DNA of 64,000 nt. Source: Burkholderiales bacterium 70-64. GTDB taxonomy: Bacteria; Pseudomonadota; Gammaproteobacteria; Burkholderiales; Burkholderiaceae_E. The translations under genes and the position numbers were made by a program. Numbering within the stretch: the first letter of the stretch is position 1; every line of letters starts with the position of its first letter. This document shows, piece by piece, positions 57,638-64,000 of this stretch. The stretch is from positions 1 through 64,000 of the forward strand of contig MKUQ01000042.1 in assembly GCA_001898645.1 (NCBI GenBank). Direction: 5' to 3'. Under the pieces are notes generated by a model. The model was not told the DNA's origin and did no database searches. It saw only the letters and a list, made by a program, of their open reading frames with translations.

Positions 57638-57967
57638 TTGGCAATGCAAAAGCGTTCAATACAAAGAGGCCGACCCGCCGGCACAACAACTTACGAAGCA
57701 GAACCAGCCATCGCGTTTGGGGCTGCCGTTCGCAAGGTCAGAACCAGCCTGGGCATCGCCCAGGAAGCGCTGGCACACCTGGCGGGCATCGAGCGTTCGC
57801 ACATGGGAAAGATCGAGCGCGGCGAGCATGTCCCCACGCTCCCCTTGATCCTCAAAATCGCCCGTGCGTTGACATGCAGTTCTGCCCACTTGATGGAGTT
57901 GACCGAAGCCAAACTGGCGAAGCCCTCGGCCCGCTCCCGCGCACGGAAGTCGGACCCCGAGGGCTGA
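57638..57967 (+). CDS. XRE family HTH transcriptional regulator
   Basis: FGAAVRKVRTSLGIAQEALAHLAGIERSHMGKIERGEHVPTLPLILKIARAL. Confidence 0.92.
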   Translation: MAMQKRSIQRGRPAGTTTYEAEPAIAFGAAVRKVRTSLGIAQEALAHLAGIERSHMGKIERGEHVPTLPLILKIARALTCSSAHLMELTEAKLAKPSARSRARKSDPEG

Positions 57968-57975
57968 GCGCCCAA

Positions 57976-59847
57976 TTACTGCGTGTTGTTCGTCTCCCCT
58001 GAAAGGGGATTTTCGCGTTTTGAGGTCTCGTTGGCGAGATGCAGGTACGAGTTATCCGGCGGCAGCTCGGAAAATAGCCCCTCGGGTGCGGCCAGCAGGT
58101 AGCCGTGCAGGCGCCGGGTCTTGCGCGGCCCCGTCACTTCGCAGGTCCAGATGTTCAGCCCGCTGGCTTGCTTGCGGTGCAGCCCCAGCTTCTCGAAGCG
58201 CTTCTGCACCCACTGCCAGCCTTCCACGTCGTCCTGCCTGGCCAGCGCGCCCACCTGCAGGTGCTCCTGGGCATACCGCTGGAAAACGCCGGGACTCACC
58301 AGGTACGCCGTGCCGGCGACGGTGTGCACCAGCGCCTTCGCATCGTTGATCACCAGCTTGCGGGTCCGGATGCCCTGACGCAGCCAGGTCATGAAGTGCT
58401 CGCCCGAGGGTTCGGAACGGTCAGGCGTGGCCGCACGGGCAGGCGCAGCAGCCTTTGGCGCCGGCACCCCGGCCACCAGCGGTTCCAGTTCGGGAGGCGT
58501 TGCTAGCGTCGTGGCCGGCACGGCTGGAGTTGGCGTCAGATCCAGCAGATCGAGCAGCGCGCCGACGCCGTTGTCCGCGGCCGTTGGCGTGGGCACGATC
58601 GGCGCCATGTTCGCAGGCAAGGCTGCACCCGACCCCGCACTCGGCGCTGCCGGCGCCGCGGCGGTTGTAGGTGGGGCCGCTTCGTCCTGATCGGCATCGA
58701 CCTGCACGCGGCCCGCGAACGGCGCCGGCCGATCCGCCGCCTCCCACACCAGCGCGGGCGACAGCTTCAGGAAGGTGAAGCTGTGCGACCAGCCGGCGTC
58801 GCTCGTGACGGTGGCCTTCCAGATCGCCTTGCCGTCCGGCGTGGGCAAGGCGATGCCGTGGTCCTGCAGCACGTTGAACACCGCCGTGTTGCTGGACGGG
58901 ATGCCGTCGATGCCCTGCGACAGCAGGTGGGCGCGCAGTTTGTCCGAGACGGTCTTGCTCACCAGCCAGAGGGCATCCTGGGTCAGCCAGCCGTCCGAGG
59001 CTTGCGGCTGGTTCAGCTTGAATTCCTCGCGCAGCAGGAAGCGCAGGCCATCGAGCAGCTTGCGCTGCAGGGCGTGCTTCGGCGCGGCCATCGCCTTCGC
59101 CGGATCGCCGCCGAGTTCCTGCGCGACCGATGCCTGGTCGGCCTGGACCACCAGCTCGCCGAGCGTGCCGGCGTGCTCGTACTGGCCGGCCAGCACGTAC
59201 AGCAGTGCGGCCCACAGATCGGGGTAGCCGCTGAGCCAATCGAAGATGGCGGCGTCGAGCAGCCGCGCGTACAGCAGGCCCGTGGCGGCGCCGTGCAGCC
59301 GGTACTCGCGGTCCTTGCGGTAGCGGAAGCGGTACGGCCGCTGCAGCGGGCCGTGCCAGGGGTGCCAGGTCGTGCCGTCGGCGTACTCGACGTGCAGATC
59401 GACGGCGATCTTGCCGATGTCGTGCAGCAGCGCGGCGTAGGCGGTGCCCGCGGTCCAGGCTTCCGCCTGGGCCGCCTGCGCTTCCGGCGTGGCGCCGGCG
59501 GGCAGCAGGTGCGACTGCCGCAGCTTGAGCGCATAGGCGACGATTTCCAGGCCGTGGTCCAGCATGCCGCCCGGGTAGGCGTGGTGGTGGCTCTCGGACG
59601 CGGGGAATCGCTGGACCAACTCGGCGTAGCGCTCCAACGGCGCGAGGTACAGCGTGTTGAACTGGCGGCGCGACAGCGAGGTGCGCTGCCAGATGTGCTC
59701 CAGCAGCTTCTGCCGCCGGGGCGTCGCCAGCAGCGATGCGGCCGGCTCCGGCCGCATCAGCCCTTTGTGGGGTTCGGGGGATGGTGGTGCTGGCGCCGCC
59801 GTGGCGGCGGGCGGCACCCGCTTGCGTTGGAGCAGCGACAGGAGCAT
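57976..59847 (-). CDS. MobH family relaxase (TraI_2 domain)
   Basis: LYLAPLERYAELVQRFPASESHHHAYPGGMLDHGLEIVAYALKLRQSHLLPAGA...AALLHDIGKIAVDLHVEYADG (HHH and HD signatures). Confidence 0.9.
   Translation of the reverse strand: MLLSLLQRKRVPPAATAAPAPPSPEPHKGLMRPEPAASLLATPRRQKLLEHIWQRTSLSRRQFNTLYLAPLERYAELVQRFPASESHHHAYPGGMLDHGLEIVAYALKLRQSHLLPAGATPEAQAAQAEAWTAGTAYAALLHDIGKIAVDLHVEYADGTTWHPWHGPLQRPYRFRYRKDREYRLHGAATGLLYARLLDAAIFDWLSGYPDLWAALLYVLAGQYEHAGTLGELVVQADQASVAQELGGDPAKAMAAPKHALQRKLLDGLRFLLREEFKLNQPQASDGWLTQDALWLVSKTVSDKLRAHLLSQGIDGIPSSNTAVFNVLQDHGIALPTPDGKAIWKATVTSDAGWSHSFTFLKLSPALVWEAADRPAPFAGRVQVDADQDEAAPPTTAAAPAAPSAGSGAALPANMAPIVPTPTAADNGVGALLDLLDLTPTPAVPATTLATPPELEPLVAGVPAPKAAAPARAATPDRSEPSGEHFMTWLRQGIRTRKLVINDAKALVHTVAGTAYLVSPGVFQRYAQEHLQVGALARQDDVEGWQWVQKRFEKLGLHRKQASGLNIWTCEVTGPRKTRRLHGYLLAAPEGLFSELPPDNSYLHLANETSKRENPLSGETNNTQ
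57995..58013 (+). terminator. short GC hairpin + T-run terminator candidate for the XRE gene, inside the 3' end of the relaxase gene
   Basis: TCCCCTGAAAGGGGATTTT. Confidence 0.5.
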
Positions 59848-59892
59848 GACGGACCCCGGGAATCGGGCCGGTCGGGGGAGCCTTTTGGCCTT

Positions 59893-59975
59893 TTCAGGTA
59901 GGGCCTTTCCCCTTGGCCCCATTCCCTTGCCCCTTCCCTAGCCCTTTGGCCTTTGGAAAGCCTTTGGATATAGGG
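59893..59975. other. polypyrimidine / CCTTTGG-repeat region upstream of the relaxase, candidate oriT
   Basis: Iterated CCTTTGG at 59943-59949, 59950-59956 and 59961-59967; palindromic GGCCTTTGGAAAGCC at 59948-59962; strand-asymmetric C/T tract. Confidence 0.35.
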
Positions 59976-60049
59976 CCGAGAGGACGCGGGCGCCACGATC
60001 AATGCGGCACGGGGCAAGCCCGGCAAACCGGGAGCGCTGCTGGATTCGC

Positions 60050-60970
60050 TCAGGCCTGGCCCAGGCCCACATCGAGCGCCGCAGCCTGTGCGGCGAAGTC
60101 GTCGGGGCGCCGCTTGCGGAATGCCTCCAGGTTGGCGAGCTTCCAGCGCAGCGCGGGCAATTCGGCCGCGTGCTGGCATTGCACCAGCGACCAGTCCGGC
60201 TCGGCGCGCACCAGGCCGCTCAGGAAGCGCCGGTGGTTGGCACTCAGCCGCTGGGGCAGCTCCTCGCGCATCCGCGCACGGGCGGCCAGCAGCGTCGCCA
60301 GCGTGCAGTCCACTTCGGTCATGCCCACGAAAGCGCGCTCGTACTCCGCGGCGATGTCCTTGTCGTTGCCGAACAGCACTTCGTGCGGCGGCCGGTTGTG
60401 CCCGGCCAGGTAGATCACGAAGCACTCGACCATGCCGTCGCTCAGGCCGTCCGATTCGTAGAGCTGCCACACGTCGAACAGATCGCGCGGATGCTGGCGA
60501 TCCAGGGCGGCCACGAGCTTGCCGGCGTACAGCTCATCGCGCGCGAGGATCGGGGCGTCGAACTCCACGCCGAACAGGTCGCTGGTCTTCGCGCTCAGCG
60601 CCTTGCGCTCGACTGGCAGCACCGTTCCGCGGAAGACGACGTTCACCTCGATTTTGACCTGGCTGCAGTTGTTCTCGACGATCAGCTTGGTGTCGCCGAG
60701 ATCCTTGGCGCGCACCAAGCGGGTCTGCATGCCCAGCGGCTCGACGCGCTGCGCGATGGCGGCCAGCTCGCCGTTGATCGCCTTCAGCGCTTCGTCGCGT
60801 GCGATCTGCCAGGGCCGGTACACCACGTCGATGTCCACCGACAAGCGCGGCATGTCCTGCACGAACAGGTTGATCGCCGTGCCGCCCTTCATCGCAAAGA
60901 TGTCGTTGGTGAAGACCTCGGGCGTGACGGCCAGCAGCAGGCGGACGGTATCGGCGTAGTTCTTATCCAT
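60050..60970 (-). CDS. abiEii: AbiEii/AbiGii-family nucleotidyltransferase toxin
   Basis: FAMKGGTAINLFVQDMPRLSVDIDVVYRP (nucleotidyltransferase GG..D.D); FDAPILARDELYAGKLVAALDRQHPRDLFDVWQLYE. Confidence 0.92.
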   Translation of the reverse strand: MDKNYADTVRLLLAVTPEVFTNDIFAMKGGTAINLFVQDMPRLSVDIDVVYRPWQIARDEALKAINGELAAIAQRVEPLGMQTRLVRAKDLGDTKLIVENNCSQVKIEVNVVFRGTVLPVERKALSAKTSDLFGVEFDAPILARDELYAGKLVAALDRQHPRDLFDVWQLYESDGLSDGMVECFVIYLAGHNRPPHEVLFGNDKDIAAEYERAFVGMTEVDCTLATLLAARARMREELPQRLSANHRRFLSGLVRAEPDWSLVQCQHAAELPALRWKLANLEAFRKRRPDDFAAQAAALDVGLGQA

Positions 60971-61718
60971 GGGGATTCAGGCTCAGCAAGGTGCCGTCGG
61001 CCAGTCGGCTCATCCAGCGTTTTCCGCTGCCGGTGCGCAGCGGATGCCGCGTCAGCAGATCATCGACGTCGACCACCTGGGTTTCGCGTGCCCAGGTCAG
61101 GAACAGGCGAACGGTCTTCACACTGGTGCAGCACGACAGCAGTTGCCCGAGCAGTTCCTTCCTCGGCGAGCGCAGGCCATCAAAGAGGTTGCGCGCCTCT
61201 TCCAGGCTCTGCTTCGTCCCCGCCTCGTAGAGCAGCTCCAGCACGGCCCGTTCGGACGCCGCGACCTGCAACCCATCGGGCAGGCCGGGTGGCGTGGTCA
61301 GAGTCTTGACGGCCAGCGCGGCATCGGGCCAGTCGAACAGGTGCGCATAGACGTAGCGCGCTGGAAAGCGCGAAGTGAACCAGGCCGGCAGCTCATAGCG
61401 GCTGTTGCCCCAGAGCACCAGCGTGTCGCGGCCCAGGTTGTGGCGCACGCCCTGCAGGCCCAGCGCGCTCTTGCCGCCGACGTGCAGGCCCGGTACGCGC
61501 TGTTGCAGGAACTTTAGCGCCCCGTAGGCGCCGAACTCGTCGTTGGGGAAGGCGTAGACGCCCTGGGCCAGGCGCACGAGCCAGCCGCCCTCGGCGTAGC
61601 GCGCGGCGAGCTGGGGCGACACCCCGAGCGGCGCCAGGATGGTCAGATCGAACGGCGCTCCACGTGGCAGCGTAGTCTGCAGCCGCTTGATTACTTGATG
61701 CCGTGAATTTCCATCCAT
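60963..61718 (-). CDS. abiEi: AbiEi-family antitoxin
   Basis: VIKRLQTTLPRGAPFDLTILAPLGVSPQLAARYAEGGWLVRLAQGVYAFPNDEFGAYGALKFLQ winged-helix N-terminus; overlaps abiEii by 8 bp. Confidence 0.9.
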   Translation of the reverse strand: MDGNSRHQVIKRLQTTLPRGAPFDLTILAPLGVSPQLAARYAEGGWLVRLAQGVYAFPNDEFGAYGALKFLQQRVPGLHVGGKSALGLQGVRHNLGRDTLVLWGNSRYELPAWFTSRFPARYVYAHLFDWPDAALAVKTLTTPPGLPDGLQVAASERAVLELLYEAGTKQSLEEARNLFDGLRSPRKELLGQLLSCCTSVKTVRLFLTWARETQVVDVDDLLTRHPLRTGSGKRWMSRLADGTLLSLNPHG

Positions 61719-61723
61719 CGTTG

Positions 61724-61800
61724 AAAAATAGCACAAAATCCAATCATTTGCAGGCCGACGACAGGATTTAGCGCTGAAATTCATCTCATCGGCTATTTTT
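61724..61800. promoter_or_regulatory. nested inverted repeats upstream of abiEi
   Basis: AAAAATAGC (61724-61732) ... GCTATTTTT (61792-61800), with inner AAATCC...GGATTT arms. Confidence 0.5.
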
Positions 61801-61843
61801 GACGCAACTTCTAATCGCATCCGGCGGCACTGTCCCTTGACAT

Positions 61844-61863
61844 CGTAAGGAATTTTCCTTACG
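61844..61863. promoter_or_regulatory. CGTAAGGAA-TT-TTCCTTACG inverted repeat, putative PrlF operator
   Basis: 9-bp perfect arms with a 2-bp spacer, starting 2 bp after a TTGACA box (61837-61842) and 21 bp before the prlF ATG. Confidence 0.7.
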
Positions 61864-61884
61864 GTAATCGCTAGGAGAGCCGTC

Positions 61885-62205
61885 ATGCCCAACGTCAAGG
61901 AACCTGCCACCGTCACGTCCAAGGGACAGCTCACCCTGCCCAAGGCAGTTCGCCAGGCGATGGGCGTGGAGGCCGGCGACAAGGTGGTGTTCGAGTTGCG
62001 CGAGGATGGCCAGGTCGTCGTCACCCGCTGGGAGGCCGAGCATGAAGACCCGGCGATCGGTGCCCTCCTGAGCCTCCTGGAGCAGGACATTCGAGCGGGC
62101 CGCCGGCTGCATGAATTGCCTGATGATCTGGCGCGCGCGATGCTGGCCAACGTGAGCGGCGCGCCATGCAGCCATGAGCCGATCGAGGGCGAGGTGGCAC
62201 TCTGA
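61885..62205 (+). CDS. prlF: PrlF/SohA-type antitoxin (AbrB/SpoVT fold)
   Basis: ATVTSKGQLTLPKAVRQAMGVEAGDKVVFELREDGQVVVTRW; ATGA-type overlap with yhaV. Confidence 0.92.
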   Translation: MPNVKEPATVTSKGQLTLPKAVRQAMGVEAGDKVVFELREDGQVVVTRWEAEHEDPAIGALLSLLEQDIRAGRRLHELPDDLARAMLANVSGAPCSHEPIEGEVAL

Positions 62206-62696
62206 TGCAGCGACACGGCTGGTCCCTGCTGTTCCATGAGGGCGTCATCGAGCAGTTGCGCAAGGTACACGCGGCCGCAGTGCAGGTCAGCGAGAGCGAG
62301 CCGCAGCAGTTCGACGGCAATGCCAACGCCAAGCTGTTTCGGGCGTTGAGTCAGTGGGTAATGGACGCCGTGCCCGGCGATCCCTCGCGGGATGCGTTTC
62401 GTCACTGCAACATCGCGGAGCCGGCGCACTCCAACTGGCGGTGCGCGAAGATCGGCGGGCGGTTTCGCTTGTTCTTCCGCTACGACGCGAAGGCGAAAGT
62501 CATCGTGTTCGCGGCCACTCAAGGATCGGTCCGCGGTGATGGCAGCGAGCCGCGGACGGTCGGATGCACTGAGCAGCCGGCTCGAAGCGGGCTACGCGAG
62601 CGTGCCGCCCATGAATGGTTTCGCCGAGACCGGCGCGACAGTGAGGAAGGTACGGAGGCAGCGAACGACAACGCCTCGCCAGGAAAGATGAAATGA
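62205..62696 (+). CDS. yhaV: YhaV-type toxin with a non-canonical C-terminus
   Basis: MQRHGWSLLFHEGVIEQLRKVHAAA...HSNWRCAKIGGRFRLFFRYDAKAKVIVFA then an unrelated tail; the usual ...NDE..LR.YG...DAY.VF.KML..G.PP.DW end is absent. Confidence 0.8.
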   Translation: MQRHGWSLLFHEGVIEQLRKVHAAAVQVSESEPQQFDGNANAKLFRALSQWVMDAVPGDPSRDAFRHCNIAEPAHSNWRCAKIGGRFRLFFRYDAKAKVIVFAATQGSVRGDGSEPRTVGCTEQPARSGLRERAAHEWFRRDRRDSEEGTEAANDNASPGKMK

Positions 62697-62711
62697 ACAT
62701 GAGGTAGCACC

Positions 62712-63080
62712 ATGAAGACCGCAGCACAGACCACATTTCCCGCGCGCGTAGGCCGAACCCTGGGCCGGCTGTGGCGTGCCTGCGTTCGGCTGGATCGGTG
62801 CGCGATGCAGGGGCTGGGGGCGAAGGGCTGCGCGCCTGGCATGGCAAAGGGTTTGGTGCGAATCGTCGAACTCGTTTTTCTCGTGGGCCTGCTCTATGCC
62901 ACGTTCTGGTTCGCTGCAATCCTTGTGATCGCAGCTCTTGTGGCTTGGTGCTTCCGGCACGATGTGATCTGGGAAGAGGACGACTCAAACAAGCCCGAGT
63001 GGCGCGAGGGTCACGGGGGCTTCGGCCTGTACGACAAGAATGAGTGGCGTCACGATATGGGCGACCCCGACAAGTCATAG
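62712..63080 (+). CDS. DUF3742-family ICE protein
   Basis: ARVGRTLGRLWRACVRLDRCAMQGLGAKGCAPGMAKGLVRIVELVFLVGLLYATFWFA...GHGGFGLYDKNEWRHDMGDPD. Confidence 0.8.
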   Translation: MKTAAQTTFPARVGRTLGRLWRACVRLDRCAMQGLGAKGCAPGMAKGLVRIVELVFLVGLLYATFWFAAILVIAALVAWCFRHDVIWEEDDSNKPEWREGHGGFGLYDKNEWRHDMGDPDKS

Positions 63081-63098
63081 CAAGAGCTTCAACGGCCG

Positions 63099-64000
63099 CT
63101 ACTTCGCCGATCCTTTCGCAGCGGAGATCGCTACGCGCGAGCCACTTCCACCCGCCGCTTTGGCATCGCCAGTTGCCACCGTGAGCGCGTTCATGATGTT
63201 GCCTGCGCGAACTCCGACCCATCCCAATGCGGCTACCCAGAACCCAGGCAGCACGATGAACATCGTTGCCATCACGAAGTTGAGCAGCATGTCACCGAAG
63301 GCATTGTTCAACCCGATCAGCGGATCGAAGTTGCTGTGCGGCCGATTCGCGCCGAACCCCCAGCCGTAGAGCGCATCCAGGATCGTGCTGTCCAGCCAGC
63401 GCGCGAGCTGGAACCAGAAGTCCACGAAGAACAGCGCGAACTCCACGCAGCTCACCGCGACCAGCGCCTTCAGCTCGTAGGTGCCGAACACCAGCACCAG
63501 CGGGATGCAGATGACCAGCGCCATTTTGAGCAGCGACAGCACCATCGGCAGGCCCTGGCGCACCACGTCCATCGCCGGGAAGAAGCCCAGCGAGCCCATG
63601 GTCATCCCCAGGTCGCCGGCGCCGCGTGTGACGATGTTGGGCAGCGTCTTCTCGATCTGCCCGCCGTAGTCCGTGTAGACCGAGCCCTGATTCATCTTCT
63701 GCTGCCGAGGCGAGACGACGGCGCGGATCACCGAATCGTTCACCTCGGCCTGCGACAGAAAGCCCGCCCAGCTCCCGATGCGCGTCAGCAGGTCCGGATC
63801 GACCTGTGCCAGCAGACGGGCACGTAGACCGCTGTTGCCATCGGACCACCACTGCCGGCAGGTCGGGTAGCCGCCACCGCTGTCCACCTGGGCGAGCCCC
63901 GCGTCGCGGGTCGCATCATACGGCCAGGCCGTGCGCGGCGAGTTGGAGTGATAGGTGTCGTAGAAGCCCGGATTGGAAAGGAAGTAGCTCGAACCGATCC
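63099..64000 (-). CDS. conjugal transfer protein TraG, N-terminal-domain family (5' end outside window)
   Basis: Frame is open to base 64000 (...IGSSYFLSNPGFYDTYHSNSPRTAWPYDATRDAGLAQVDSGGGYPTCRQWWSDG...), with several TM segments; next to DUF3742 as in ICEclc/PAGI-2-like elements. Confidence 0.82.
   Translation of the reverse strand, partial: IGSSYFLSNPGFYDTYHSNSPRTAWPYDATRDAGLAQVDSGGGYPTCRQWWSDGNSGLRARLLAQVDPDLLTRIGSWAGFLSQAEVNDSVIRAVVSPRQQKMNQGSVYTDYGGQIEKTLPNIVTRGAGDLGMTMGSLGFFPAMDVVRQGLPMVLSLLKMALVICIPLVLVFGTYELKALVAVSCVEFALFFVDFWFQLARWLDSTILDALYGWGFGANRPHSNFDPLIGLNNAFGDMLLNFVMATMFIVLPGFWVAALGWVGVRAGNIMNALTVATGDAKAAGGSGSRVAISAAKGSAK

Overview
GC-rich (Betaproteobacteria-like) chromosomal window with three parts. 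(1) About 1-17.4 kb: a Wzx/Wzy-type surface-polysaccharide (O-antigen/EPS) cluster on the minus strand. It encodes a WecA/WbpL-like initiating transferase, Wzz, glycosyltransferases, a putative Wzy, a Wzx flippase, AsnB, methyltransferases, GDP-fucose genes gmd/fcl and epimerases. It is headed by a divergent WbpM/CapD-type dehydratase and contains a decayed gmd remnant. (2) About 19.4-54.6 kb: chromosomal backbone. It carries two toxin-antitoxin modules flanking a phosphomannomutase gene, an H-NS-like gene, rfbBCD without rfbA, waaC-waaA, tolC, a rhodanese gene, pcm, an RND efflux operon with its TetR regulator, a TPP riboswitch with thiC, a MarR gene, an AmiC-like sensor gene divergent from a Liv/Urt-type ABC transporter + isochorismatase-fold hydrolase + SDR operon, fabA-fabB, asmA, thiD, uppP, trmB and a PLD-family lipoprotein gene. 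(3) 54.6 kb to the right edge: the left end of an integrative conjugative element inserted at tRNA-Gly(CCC). It has a tyrosine integrase, an orphan LysR effector domain, an XRE regulator, a MobH/TraI_2 relaxase, AbiE and PrlF/YhaV cargo, DUF3742 and TraG-N genes. The observations most worth follow-up are the decayed gmd with repeats bracketing a GDP-fucose cassette, the AmiC-like sensor plus amide-type ABC/hydrolase operon, the divergent AbiE / PrlF-YhaV pair with nested inverted repeats, the candidate oriT, and several perfect palindromic operators. All calls come from reading the sequence and from remembered family features; no database search was run.
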